From: JAYZDP01 sp036337765
GTDB taxonomy: Bacteria > Acidobacteriota > Thermoanaerobaculia > Multivoradales > Multivoraceae
DNA: 53,586 nucleotides
Reading direction: 5' to 3'
Assembly: GCA_036337765.1 (NCBI GenBank)
Contig: JAYZDP010000146.1
Location: forward strand, 1 to 53,586
In this document: positions 42,328 through 50,969 of the stretch, in pieces
Layout of the letters: each line of letters begins with the position of its first letter
Numbering within the stretch: the first letter of the stretch is position 1
Position numbers and translations under genes: made by a program
The notes under the pieces: model-generated
Database searches by the model: none
What the model was told of the DNA's origin: nothing
Seen by the model: the letters and a program-made list of their open reading frames with translations, nothing else

Positions 42328-43476
42328 ATGCCGAGCTCTCGAGCCCAACTCCGCATGGCAACCGCGATCGGCCTCGTCTTCTGGGCCTTCTGCCTCACGC
42401 TTCTGGTGCGCGAGAACTGGGACGGGGACCTGAGGGGTCTCGCACTGTTCGACGCCAGGCGGCCGGCCACGACGGAGCTGCTGCGGCAGGTGCCAAAGCA
42501 CCGTAGCGGCTACGACGGTCAGTTCTACTCCATTCTGGCCACGGACCCCCTCTTTCTCGATCCGGCCACCACGGAGGCAATCGACAACCCGACCTTTCGC
42601 GGTCGCCGCGTCCTTCTGTCGTTGGCGGCGTGGATCCTGTCGGGTTTCGGAGAGAGTCGTGCCGCTGTTGTCTACATTCTCCTCACGTGGCTGGGAGCCC
42701 TCGCCTCGATCATCATCACCGGCTGCTGGTTGATCTCCATCGGTGCTTCACCGCTCTGGACCCTGGCACTCTGGCTCAACGTCGGCATCTTCGTGGGCGT
42801 GACCCGTGTACTTGTCGATCCGGCGGCCACGGCCTTCGTTCTCCTCGCGGTCGTGACGTGGGAGCGGCGGGGGTTCTCTCTGGCTCCCTGGGTCGCGGCA
42901 GCAGCGGCGCTCACCCGCGAGACGGCTCTGCTGGTGGCTCCCGCGATGGCCGTGGACGCCTGGCGAAGCGGTCGGCGAAGGGATGCCGTGGCTGCGGTCG
43001 CGATTCCCTGCGGCCTGCTCGGCGGGTGGATGGCCTACTTGGGACTCCATCTCGCGCGCCTTCCCCAGATTGGCCGTACGAACCTGTGGTGGCCCTTCGG
43101 ATGGCTGCCGGGTAGGTTCGAGAGGCTCCGCAGCGCGCCTTCGCGCCTGTTGGTGACCATCGAGTCGTTCTCCACCCTGGCTCTGTTGTGTTCGATCGCT
43201 CTGGCGGCGACCCTGGTCGTGGCCTTCTGGCGTACCCGCCGCTGGCCCGGGCCGGCGGAGCTCGCCTTCCTGGCCTTCACCACGCTCGCGATCGTGCTCA
43301 GCCCGAAGGTCTACAGTTCTTTCAACCACTTCACCCGGATCCTTCTCCCCCTGCCGTTCCTTGCGCTGGTGATCGGGGAGACGCTGGGGGCCGGCTGGTC
43401 GCGCCGGCTCGGCCGAGCGGCGGTGCTGTTCGGTCTGGCCGCCGGTGCCTTTGCCTCGATTCGCGCCCTGGCGTGA
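42328..43476 (+). CDS. Polytopic membrane protein, possibly a GT-C-like transferase
   Basis: 382 residues with about eight to nine hydrophobic segments. There is a loop GYDGQFYSILATDPLFLDP after the first helix, which resembles the acidic first periplasmic loop of GT-C glycosyltransferases and mannosyltransferase-like proteins. AALTRETALLVAPAM is also seen in that group. No firm family. The start may be ATG 42328 or ATG 42355. It opens a region with sulfotransferases and glycosyltransferases, which supports a role in glycan assembly (inference). Confidence 0.6.
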   Translation: MPSSRAQLRMATAIGLVFWAFCLTLLVRENWDGDLRGLALFDARRPATTELLRQVPKHRSGYDGQFYSILATDPLFLDPATTEAIDNPTFRGRRVLLSLAAWILSGFGESRAAVVYILLTWLGALASIIITGCWLISIGASPLWTLALWLNVGIFVGVTRVLVDPAATAFVLLAVVTWERRGFSLAPWVAAAAALTRETALLVAPAMAVDAWRSGRRRDAVAAVAIPCGLLGGWMAYLGLHLARLPQIGRTNLWWPFGWLPGRFERLRSAPSRLLVTIESFSTLALLCSIALAATLVVAFWRTRRWPGPAELAFLAFTTLAIVLSPKVYSSFNHFTRILLPLPFLALVIGETLGAGWSRRLGRAAVLFGLAAGAFASIRALA

Positions 43477-43477
43477 G

Positions 43478-44443
43478 TCAGACGGGGTAGCCGTAGCGTT
43501 CGAGGGGCAATCCCAGTTCGTCGCGGAACCAGCGATTGCTCGGTCTGCTGAGCTTGCGGATTCGCGCCGCGCTGGCTGGCGACAGAGTCGGGAGGGAGCG
43601 GCTTCGGGTGCGCGGAATGCGATAGAGAGAAGCTGCGCGAAACCCCGGACGGACGCGGTTGACGACGCGCTGAAGGAAGGGACGGTTCCGGAGCCAGATG
43701 GCCATGCGTACCTGGCGGTCGGAGATTCTGGCGTTGTCGGCGCGTCCTGCGTAGAGGTCGGCGCCGACCCCTGGGTCGACGCCGAAGTGCTCGCAGCAAT
43801 TCGCGAAGAAGGCGCGGGGGTCGTCTCGGAGTTGCTCGAAGAGCAGCACCTTGACCGACTCCGCGCCGAAGAGCCTGCGATAGGCGCGTACCGTCTCGGC
43901 GTGGTCGAAGACCTTGGCGCGGGTCGAGTCCTCGGGATCCTCGAGCCACTCATCGATCGACGTCGGCGGGGCCGCGTACTCGTCGGGCCTGATGATCTGG
44001 CGGCGCAGAATCATGCGGTGCACGGACTCGATGTGGTCGACGGGCTCGCGCAGAGTGAGGAGGATCCGACACGGCCGGAAGAGCCGCCAAACGAGCCCCG
44101 CGCGGACACTTCGGGTGTTCAGCGGACCCCAGGACAGATCCTCGTCGGACCACACGATGGTCTTGTCCGGGTCGGCCTGGGCTTGCAGGCTGCGCCAGAG
44201 CTCGCGGCTCTCCTCTAGATTCGGCGAGGGCGCAAGCATGATCCGTTGGCGGAACAGCTGTTCCGCGCGGGCGTCGCGAAAGAATTGCGAGGCCTGTTGG
44301 CTGAGGCGGTTTGGACGTCGGCTCGAGTTACCCACGTAGTGGATCTGTGGGTGCCGGGAGAAGAGCTGCCACTGCAGTGTCTTGGTGCCCGTGCGCGGCA
44401 AGCCCAAGTGGATGGCGAGCGGTCGTCGATCTGTCCCGCTCAT
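43478..44443 (-). CDS. Sulfotransferase-family protein, copy 1
   Basis: 321 residues. The 5'-phosphosulfate loop is LAIHLGLPRTGTKTLQWQLF at the very start; the 3'-phosphate site region is LTLREPVDHIESVHRMI. Further family parts are AETVRAYRRLFGAESVKVLLFEQL and RPSNRWFRDELGLPLERYGY at the end. Expected to transfer sulfate from PAPS to a hydroxyl of a sugar, lipid or peptide. Its neighbour at 44459 is a close paralogue. The three genes GT, copy 2 and copy 1 form one operon, with 15 bases between the two sulfotransferases. The acceptor is unknown. Confidence 0.85.
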   Translation of the reverse strand: MSGTDRRPLAIHLGLPRTGTKTLQWQLFSRHPQIHYVGNSSRRPNRLSQQASQFFRDARAEQLFRQRIMLAPSPNLEESRELWRSLQAQADPDKTIVWSDEDLSWGPLNTRSVRAGLVWRLFRPCRILLTLREPVDHIESVHRMILRRQIIRPDEYAAPPTSIDEWLEDPEDSTRAKVFDHAETVRAYRRLFGAESVKVLLFEQLRDDPRAFFANCCEHFGVDPGVGADLYAGRADNARISDRQVRMAIWLRNRPFLQRVVNRVRPGFRAASLYRIPRTRSRSLPTLSPASAARIRKLSRPSNRWFRDELGLPLERYGYPV

Positions 44444-44458
44444 CTTCCAGGCATCGCC

Positions 44459-45409
44459 TCAGACGGTATAGCCGTACTCTTCGACCTCGAGACCGAACTC
44501 CTCCCGGAACCAGCGGTTGCTCGGCCGACTGAGCTCTCGGACTCGATCCGCGTTGGCCGGCGACAGGACCTGCGACGAGGTGCTCGCCTTGCGGGGAGTG
44601 CGGTAGAGCAGATTCGTGCGGAATCCGCGGCCCAGTCTTTGCACCGCGGTCCAGAGCGCCGGCCGCTGACGCAGCCAGATTCCCATCCGTATCTGACGCT
44701 GGCTGATCCGGGCGTTGTCGACGCGGTCGGCATAGAGCTCGGCGCCGACGCCGGCGTCGATGCCCAGGTGCTCGCTGACCTCGGCGAAGAAGCCACGGGG
44801 ATCCTGCTGGAGCTTCTCAAAGAGCATGACCTTGACCGACTCGGGGCCAAAGAGCTCTCGATACGCGCGCACCGTCTCGGCGTGGTCGAAGAATTTCGCG
44901 AAGGGACTCTCCTGGGGATCTTCGAACCAGGCGTCGATCGGCTGGACGGTCTCATCGATGGAGCGCCTCAGTCTGCCTCGCATGAGCATCGCGTACACCG
45001 ACTCGAGGTGCGTGATCGGCTCGCGGAGGGTGAAGATCACGTTGCAGGGCCTGAGCAGCCGCCAGATCCTTTTGGCCCGGCCTCTTCGCAGGGCGAGCGG
45101 TCCCCGTGACAGGGTCTCCAGCGACCAAACAATGGTCTGGTCACGTGCGACCTCGGCCTGCTGCTTTTGCCAGATTCTGCGGATCGCATCGAGATCCATC
45201 GACCCGAACAGTTGGCTCTCGAAGAACTCGCGCGCGACCTCGCTGCGATACCTCAGTGGCCTGCGAGGCCACAGAAGCGAGAGGCGACGGTGCCGAAGAC
45301 CCATGTAGTGGATGTGTGGGTGCCGGGTGAAGAGTTGCCATTCCAGCGTCTTGGTTCCGGTGCGCGGGAGTCCGATGTGGAGGCCGAGGGGAGGCCGATG
45401 GATGGTCAT
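44459..45409 (-). CDS. Sulfotransferase-family protein, copy 2
   Basis: 316 residues, same layout as copy 1: LGLHIGLPRTGTKTLEWQLF, FTLREPITHLESVYAMLMRG, AETVRAYRELFGPESVKVMLFEKL, and RPSNRWFREEFGLEVEEYGY. About half of residues are the same as in copy 1. The ATG at 45409 overlaps the stop of the glycosyltransferase (ATGA), so it is coupled to it. Tandem copies suggest two related acceptors or two positions on one acceptor. Confidence 0.85.
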   Translation of the reverse strand: MTIHRPPLGLHIGLPRTGTKTLEWQLFTRHPHIHYMGLRHRRLSLLWPRRPLRYRSEVAREFFESQLFGSMDLDAIRRIWQKQQAEVARDQTIVWSLETLSRGPLALRRGRAKRIWRLLRPCNVIFTLREPITHLESVYAMLMRGRLRRSIDETVQPIDAWFEDPQESPFAKFFDHAETVRAYRELFGPESVKVMLFEKLQQDPRGFFAEVSEHLGIDAGVGAELYADRVDNARISQRQIRMGIWLRQRPALWTAVQRLGRGFRTNLLYRTPRKASTSSQVLSPANADRVRELSRPSNRWFREEFGLEVEEYGYTV

Positions 45410-46560
45410 CTCAGGGTCTCGACTTGGCCTCGGCCGCGGCGAGCACGGCCAGAGACGAGGCTGTCGATCGCCTCGTCGAGATTTCTTGCCATCGAGCCGA
45501 GCGAGAACCGGGTGCGGATGGTCTCGGCGGCGAGCACGCCGCGGGCGCGGAGGTCCTGCTTGCCATGCTCGAAGATCTCCCGCATCCGCCGCGTCAGCAC
45601 CTCGACCGGGACCTCGCAGAAATCGACTTCGTCGACTTTTGCGGTGAACCCCAGCGTGTTATAGGCAATCTCGCGGGCCACTGGCAGGCAGATCCGCCGC
45701 GGCGAGACGAAGAGTGCGTTGTCGTCGTCGCAGTAGTCGAGGCAGGCGCCGAAGCGGGGCACGAGGCACGGCGTGCCGCAGGCCATGGCCTCCGCGGCCG
45801 TGAGCGCGAACCCCTCGGCGCGGTAGGGAAGTACGAGCACGTCGCAGGCACGATAGAGCGCCGCCAGGTCGTCGATCGGAAGATGCTCGTGGACGAAGGC
45901 GACGTTGCCGGCTTCGACGTAGGGCTCGAGTCTCAGTCTGGCGTCGACTCCCTGCTGACCGGAGTAGAAGACCCCGTCGGTGCGATCCTTGACGACCAGA
46001 CATACGTCTTCACCGGGGTCGAAGGCCTCGAGAAAGGCGTCGACGGCGATGTCGAATCCCTTGCGCCGCACCGTGGCTCCGGCGAAGAGGAAACGGAAGC
46101 TGCGGCACTGGGACGGGAGCGCCATCGGGTCTCCCTCAGGGCAGAAGCGATCGCAGTCGACGCCGAGCGGGATGACGCGGATGTGCTCGCTCGGTACTCC
46201 GGAGCGTAAGGCGAGCTGCCGGGTCCAGGATGAGTGGATCCAGAGCTCGTCGCAGTCGCGACGAATCTTCTCGGCCCATGTTGGGGGATAGGGACCGAAA
46301 TCCCACGGTCGGATGGCGGCGAGCTTGCCGGTGGTCGGAGTCTGTGCCGAGGCGAAGTCGTCCTCCCAGTCCTGCCAGATGGTCAGGTCGGGAGGCGAGG
46401 CCGTCGACTTCGCCGAGGGCCCCGAGCGGTGACCGACCGCCCACCGGCCGGAGGCCTCGAGCAGCTCGAGGAGGGTGAGGTTGATCTGTGAGAACGCGCT
46501 TTTCGCGTCCAGGCGCCCGACCAGGTCGACCCGAGGAGGTGTTAGCTTTGCGGCGCTCAC
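45406..46560 (-). CDS. Glycosyltransferase family 4-type enzyme
   Basis: 384 residues if started at GTG 46560; TTG at 46590 would add ten. GT-B fold with PRVDLVGRLDAKSAFSQINL at the N-terminus, ELWIHSSWTRQLALRSG, RVIPLGVDCDRFCPEG, RFLFAGATVRRKGFDIAVDA, and the EX7E motif in YRAEGFALTAAEAMACGTPC. It transfers a sugar from an NDP-sugar, with probable retention. Divergent from the second glycosyltransferase, with about 50 bases between chosen starts, so a shared promoter region is likely. Confidence 0.85.
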   Translation of the reverse strand: MSAAKLTPPRVDLVGRLDAKSAFSQINLTLLELLEASGRWAVGHRSGPSAKSTASPPDLTIWQDWEDDFASAQTPTTGKLAAIRPWDFGPYPPTWAEKIRRDCDELWIHSSWTRQLALRSGVPSEHIRVIPLGVDCDRFCPEGDPMALPSQCRSFRFLFAGATVRRKGFDIAVDAFLEAFDPGEDVCLVVKDRTDGVFYSGQQGVDARLRLEPYVEAGNVAFVHEHLPIDDLAALYRACDVLVLPYRAEGFALTAAEAMACGTPCLVPRFGACLDYCDDDNALFVSPRRICLPVAREIAYNTLGFTAKVDEVDFCEVPVEVLTRRMREIFEHGKQDLRARGVLAAETIRTRFSLGSMARNLDEAIDSLVSGRARRGRGQVETLR

Positions 46561-46609
46561 GGCACGGGGGTCTCGAGAAACGAAAGACAAGTCCGATTTT
46601 GCGGGTGGG

Positions 46610-47728
46610 GTGCGCTACGTGGCGCCGGTGTTCGGAGCTACCGGGTACGCCCGGGCAGCCCGCACGGCGGTTCTTGCGCTGCACGAGCGGGGCTACCCGG
46701 TCTCGATCGTGCCCCTGGATGAGGAAGCAGAAGGCCCCGAGCTGGGGCGCGACGTGCGCATTCTAAGGGAGCTGGTGGAACGCCCCCTCGACTGCCGAGT
46801 CCAGATCCTGCACATCACGCCCGACCGCTGGCGGACCCTGCGCCAGGAAGGGCCCGAGATCACGATCGGCGCGACAGCCTGGGAGACCGATCGGCTCCAC
46901 CCGATCTGGACCAAGGCGTGCAACAGCGTCGACGAAGTGTGGGTCCCCAGCACGTGGAACGTGCAGGTGTTCCGTGACAGTGGCGTCGAGTGTCCGGTGG
47001 TGGCGATCCCCAACATCTTCACCCCTCAGGAAACGGAGCCGAAGCTGCCGCGCGCGCTCGAGTCTCTCGAGAACGACGACTACGTCTTCTACTCGATCTT
47101 TCAGTGGCACGAGAGGAAGAACCCAGAGGAGCTACTCGAGACCTACTGGTCGACGTTCGCGCGCGACCCGAAAGCGGTACTGGTCCTGAAGACCTATATC
47201 GATCGGCCCGGCGAAGACCCGCAGCAGGTGCTCGACCGACTCTCCGCGATCAAGTCGCGCATCAACGTACTGAGATACGCGCGGATCGTCCCGATCGTCG
47301 AGTTGCTCTCGGAGGCCGAGGTCGAGGGACTGCACCGCCGGGGCGATTGCTTTGTCCTGCTGCAGCGAGCTGAAGGCTTCGGCTATCCGCATCGAGAGGC
47401 GGTGGCGCATGCCAACCTGGTGTTGACCACGGCATACGGCGGCCAGACCGACTTTCTGAGCGAGGACTCGAGCCTGCTCGTCGACTACCAGCTGCGACCC
47501 GTCACCGGCATGGAGTGGTCGCCCTACTACTCGGCTCAGCAGCGCTGGGCCTCGCCGGATCTGGACCAGGCTAGCCGGTTGATGGAGCGGGCCCGACAAC
47601 GGCGGCCCGATGACGCCCAGCGCGCGCTTCTCGCTCAGCGGCGGAGCCGCGACCTCGACTCACCCGACACCTGCGTGACGCGAATGACGGATCGCCTCGG
47701 GCGGATCCGGTCTCGGCAGGCGGGCTAA
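46610..47728 (+). CDS. Glycosyltransferase, GT-B type
   Basis: About 372 residues from GTG 46610 (RYVAPVFGATGYARAARTAV); the frame is open further upstream but would overlap the divergent gene. ATAWETDRLHPIW, DEVWVPSTWNVQVFRDSGV, VFYSIFQWHERKNPEELLE and the EX7E motif in LQRAEGFGYPHREAVAHANL place it near GT4 enzymes acting on surface glycans or glycoproteins. It converges on the HprK-like gene with a four-base overlap of stops. Confidence 0.82.
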   Translation: MRYVAPVFGATGYARAARTAVLALHERGYPVSIVPLDEEAEGPELGRDVRILRELVERPLDCRVQILHITPDRWRTLRQEGPEITIGATAWETDRLHPIWTKACNSVDEVWVPSTWNVQVFRDSGVECPVVAIPNIFTPQETEPKLPRALESLENDDYVFYSIFQWHERKNPEELLETYWSTFARDPKAVLVLKTYIDRPGEDPQQVLDRLSAIKSRINVLRYARIVPIVELLSEAEVEGLHRRGDCFVLLQRAEGFGYPHREAVAHANLVLTTAYGGQTDFLSEDSSLLVDYQLRPVTGMEWSPYYSAQQRWASPDLDQASRLMERARQRRPDDAQRALLAQRRSRDLDSPDTCVTRMTDRLGRIRSRQAG

Positions 47729-48777
47729 CCCCTCTCCTGGTGCTCCTCGAACCAGTCGGCGAGTCGATGGAGCTGGTCGAGATCGCGACTCAGGGTGAGC
47801 CGGTAAACCTCGAGCGGCTCGACGAAGTCGCTGAAGTAGTCGAGGAATCGCTGCCGGTCGTCGCGGTCGACGAAGCGGAATCGCTTCTGCACCGACGCCA
47901 CCAAGCCGAGGACGGCAGGCAGTGAAGCCAGCCGCTCCACCTTGAACTCGTCACCCACGCGAGGAAGAAAGAGGCGCCGTACCGGCGCGTCCTCGAACGG
48001 TCGCCACAGGATCTCCTCACGTGTCGTGGGGTCGAGCTCTTTCTTGGCTACGCCACCGATGTCGGTGATGGGGAGATCGAGGCCGTTCTCGAAGAACAGG
48101 AGCTCGGTCTCGCGAGTCAGGCGGATGCAGTCGTCGCAGCCGCTGACGGTGTAGCCGTCCGGACGCTGGCAGAGCAGCACGTGATCTTCCGCCAGGATCG
48201 GGAAGCCACGGCGCCCGAGGTACATGCTGGTGGTCGTCTTGCCGCTGCCTTTGTCGCCCAAAAGAACGTTCGTGCCGCCGCTCATCCCGATGGCTGCCGC
48301 GTGGATCAACACTCGACCGAGGTGGTAGAGGATGCGGTACACGGCGATCATGATGGCCGAGAGGATGCGCTCCTCGGATTGACCGGCGCTGCCCAGGAGC
48401 ACCAGGACATCAGTTCTCTGTGCATCGGTGTCACACACGATGCTGCGGCTGATGTCGTGACGGATCTCGGTCACAGCCTGTCCCGCCGGTCCGGCGCTGT
48501 CGGCGCGCTGCAGCCCGCTCTCATAGCCAGCTGCCAGCGCATCGAGCGTCTGTGGGTCCTCGACGAGTGTCAGAAAGAGGGTGTGCGAGTCCGAGCGGCG
48601 GACCGAGCCCAGGGGACGGGTGCGGATCAGCTCATGCAGCATCGGCAGAAAGCGGGGTTGTGAGCTGCGCACGCGCAGTACGAGGCTGCCGACCCGGAGC
48701 TGCTCTTCGCTGAAGGACGGGTCGTGGCGGGGCCAGTCGCGGCAAAGGGAGCGAGCGATGTCTCGGTGCTGCTGCAC
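47725..48777 (-). CDS. HprK-related serine kinase-like protein
   Basis: 350 residues. The C-terminal half is an HPr kinase-like P-loop domain: IHAAAIGMSGGTNVLLGDKGSGKTTTSMYL (Walker A 174-182), then FPILAEDHVLL, with the Asp that in HprK lies just after the nucleotide-binding region. The N-terminal 100 residues differ from true HprK, and no HPr gene is nearby. In lasso peptide clusters such kinases phosphorylate a serine at the peptide C-terminus; similar kinases occur in uncharacterised 'HPr-rel' systems with PqqD-like proteins. It is the last gene of an operon with the nucleotidyltransferase (two bases away) and the RRE protein, so a peptide or glycan substrate is likelier than HPr. Confidence 0.8.
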   Translation of the reverse strand: MQQHRDIARSLCRDWPRHDPSFSEEQLRVGSLVLRVRSSQPRFLPMLHELIRTRPLGSVRRSDSHTLFLTLVEDPQTLDALAAGYESGLQRADSAGPAGQAVTEIRHDISRSIVCDTDAQRTDVLVLLGSAGQSEERILSAIMIAVYRILYHLGRVLIHAAAIGMSGGTNVLLGDKGSGKTTTSMYLGRRGFPILAEDHVLLCQRPDGYTVSGCDDCIRLTRETELLFFENGLDLPITDIGGVAKKELDPTTREEILWRPFEDAPVRRLFLPRVGDEFKVERLASLPAVLGLVASVQKRFRFVDRDDRQRFLDYFSDFVEPLEVYRLTLSRDLDQLHRLADWFEEHQERG

Positions 48778-48779
48778 GC

Positions 48780-49931
48780 TCAGCGCCGTTCCTGAAAGTT
48801 CTGGAACGGGCGGCTGCTGCCGTGCAGGCGGATCGGCAGAGAGCTAGCCCAGCTCCAGAGTGCGCTCAGTAGGCCACCGTGGTATTGGCGGTGTGCCCAG
48901 AGCTTGTTTCGCACGAGTCTCCGGCGTGCCGCGGACGGGGCGAGCTCGGTCGAGTCGAAGAGTGCGACGAACTCCCCGATCGGTGAGCCGGCAACGGGTG
49001 GCCGAACGAGCCTCGCCAGGGCGGCCTGGCGCACGGCGTCGTCGACCGCCGGGTAGCGGTTCTGACCGCGGAGCAGCCGGGTCGTGAGCGCGATGCCGTT
49101 AACGGCGATGGCCAACGTCCGCTCGGCGCGTCGCCGCGCGAAGAAGGCCTGCCAGTCGGTCGAAGCGTCGACGGCCGTCAGCACCGCGTCGACGTCGACC
49201 AGGCTCTTGAGGTTGGCGACCCCGAGCTCCACATCGGCGTGGAGGGCCAGAAGCATCGTCAGCAGCACGTTCTCGTCGGAGAGAACGCGGCAGCCGCCCC
49301 TGACGGCATCGGAGTTCTCGACGCCCGACCAGAGTTGGCTCTCAGGGATGTGGAGGGCAGGATGAGAGCGCAGGCAGTGGTGCAGCTCGACTTCGCACGA
49401 GCCGCCGGCAAGCTCGACATGATGCAGCGCCCGGCGTTGCATGCGACGCCATGGACCACCGCCGTCGAGTCGGGGGGAGCAGAGCTTGTAGCCGGCGGCC
49501 GTCAGAGAGTCGGTGGCGCGCCCGAGGTCGGCGCGATGGACCAAAACGTCGAGATCGGAGCAGGCACGAGCGTCGGGCGAGCCAAAGAAGCGGTGCGCGA
49601 GGGCGAGACCCTTGAGGAGCACCCACTCGATCCCGGCTGCCGCCAGCGACGAGCGGACACGATTGAGCTCGAACCGGATGCGGTTGGACCGTTGCCACTG
49701 CTCGAGGGAGGCCGCCTCGATCCCACCCTCGAGCCCCCATGGGAGCCCGAGCGACTCGATGAAAAGCTCGGATCGCTGGAAGAGGAGAGGACCGATCTGC
49801 TGGCGTTGACAGAAAGCCAGCAGATCGTACGGGCACTTGGCCGGCGTGCGCTCAGAGGACCCTGAGCCGAAGAGGATGTCGAGGCACCACTTGAGGTGTG
49901 CCTGCGTGTGAGCGCAGCTGAGGTCACTCAC
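48780..49931 (-). CDS. Nucleotidyltransferase-fold protein of RiPP-type clusters
   Basis: 383 residues. The motif is EWVLLKGLALAHRFFGSPDA followed by CSDLDVLVHRADL, with Lys107-Gly108 and the metal-binding Asp126/Asp128 pair of the NTP_transf_5 type. The remainder is helical with ALHHVELAGGSCEVELHH and LLTMLLALHADVE. Proteins of this family stand beside HprK-like kinases in lasso peptide clusters, where one example is reported to extend the phosphorylated peptide end. It overlaps the RRE protein gene by eight bases. The donor nucleotide and acceptor are unknown. Confidence 0.8.
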   Translation of the reverse strand: MSDLSCAHTQAHLKWCLDILFGSGSSERTPAKCPYDLLAFCQRQQIGPLLFQRSELFIESLGLPWGLEGGIEAASLEQWQRSNRIRFELNRVRSSLAAAGIEWVLLKGLALAHRFFGSPDARACSDLDVLVHRADLGRATDSLTAAGYKLCSPRLDGGGPWRRMQRRALHHVELAGGSCEVELHHCLRSHPALHIPESQLWSGVENSDAVRGGCRVLSDENVLLTMLLALHADVELGVANLKSLVDVDAVLTAVDASTDWQAFFARRRAERTLAIAVNGIALTTRLLRGQNRYPAVDDAVRQAALARLVRPPVAGSPIGEFVALFDSTELAPSAARRRLVRNKLWAHRQYHGGLLSALWSWASSLPIRLHGSSRPFQNFQERR

Positions 49932-50316
49932 CAGTGATGATCAGCTCGTCGAGCGAGTCGTACTTGTTGATCTGAGGCATCCAGTCCGGGGCGTCCGGTG
50001 CCGTGAGCGGGGCGGTCGGGTCAGAGTGTCCTGCCGTCACTCCGCCTCCCTTGGTGAGGAACTGCTCGTTCGCGAGCTCGCCGAGAAAGGCCGCCGTGGC
50101 GGCGACCAGCTCGGCCGGAGGCTCACCCGAATCGCCGTGCAGCTTCCAGGCCACTTCGTCCACCGTCACGTCGCTGTCCAGCAACATCTGCCAGACCTTC
50201 GTCCCGACCTCGTTGAGGCCGTAGTAGAACGTGGTCTCGGAGTGAATCAGGACCGCCTCGCCATCGACGATGCGAAAGGCGCAGTTGTCCTGGTCGATAG
50301 CAAACTTTCCGTCCAT
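49924..50316 (-). CDS. PqqD-like RRE protein with leader-like C-terminal tail
   Basis: 130 residues, ATG 50316 with GAGGGAA five bases upstream. Residues 8-88 are a PqqD/RRE winged-helix: FRIVDGEAVLIHSETTFYYG, LNEVGTKVWQMLLDSDVTVD, PAELVAATAAFLGELANEQF. A flexible Gly/Pro/Ala stretch (89-110) follows. The tail at 112-130, WMPQINKYDSLDELIITGE, resembles the leader of lasso-type precursors (Pro, then Tyr/Gly-Ser-Leu-x-Glu-Leu). An RRE normally binds such a leader on a separate peptide; here it is carried by the RRE protein itself. It is the first gene of the RRE-NTase-kinase operon. It should not be read as PQQ biosynthesis: no other pqq gene is present. Confidence 0.82.
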   Translation of the reverse strand: MDGKFAIDQDNCAFRIVDGEAVLIHSETTFYYGLNEVGTKVWQMLLDSDVTVDEVAWKLHGDSGEPPAELVAATAAFLGELANEQFLTKGGGVTAGHSDPTAPLTAPDAPDWMPQINKYDSLDELIITGE

Positions 50317-50399
50317 TCGGTTCCCTCGCCTACGATTGTATTTGCGCTCTCGCGATCGTGTCCGGCCTACCCGCACGGGGCACTAGCGGAGACACCGTC

Positions 50400-50949
50400 T
50401 CACTCGGTGCGGAGCGCTGCTACCGGATCCACGAGGTTAGCCCTCAGAGCCGGCAGACAGCTGGCGACAAAGCGACCGCCGCCATGACTCCCGCGACCAT
50501 CGTATAGGTGCCGACGTCGGTACTCTCGACTCCGAATAGCAATCCGCTCAGCAGTCGAGAACCGCCTCAGACCGAGGCGGACGCCCACGGCGACCACACC
50601 GAGCAGGGTCGCGGAGAGACGCTCCTGAATGAGGGTGGAGCCGAGGTGCGCCTCGAGACTTCCCGCGGCGTACAGCGGCACGTTCGGGTCCAGTCGCCGA
50701 GCTGCGTGTCGAAGTCCACCAAGGGTGTCCTGGGTGCCGACCTCGGAGCGGATGAGAAGGGTCATGCGGCTGCCAATGCCAGCGGCTGAGGACTGCGAGT
50801 GCGCGATGTAGACCCGTGGAGAGGGGCGATCGCGCAAGGCTTCTGGCCTTGCTGTCGGCGGCGACTCCGACGACCTCGGCCTCGGCCTCGGTGCCCATGA
50901 GGCGCATGCGCTGACCGAGGACGCCTGCTACAATCGATCGACACGCCAA
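50400..50949 (-). pseudogene. Broken FtsX-type (ADOP) permease
   Basis: The right end (high coordinates) reads GVLGQRMRLMGTEAEAEVVG and VAADSKARSL, then a frame change gives SPRVYIAHSQ and TLLIRSEVGTQDTLGGLRHA and RLDPNVPLYAAGSLEAHLGS, with QERLSATLLG after it. Another change gives ESTDVGTYTMVAGVMAAVAL, and the end is LPALRANLVDPVAALRTE. These are ordered parts of the C-terminal half of acidobacterial MacB/ADOP permeases of about 800 residues. The N-terminal half and the segment carrying the last two helices are lost, and at least two frameshifts are present. Confidence 0.75.
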
Positions 50950-50969
50950 GAAGACGGAGGAGACGCGGA

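Noticed and set aside
49924..50316. PqqD of PQQ biosynthesis
   Set aside because: No pqqA, B, C or E is near. The neighbours are a nucleotidyltransferase and an HprK-like kinase, and the protein has a long extra tail, so it is an RRE protein of another system.
43478..50316. A complete lasso peptide cluster
   Set aside because: No asparagine-synthetase-like cyclase, transglutaminase-like protease or separate precursor gene is found between or beside the genes.
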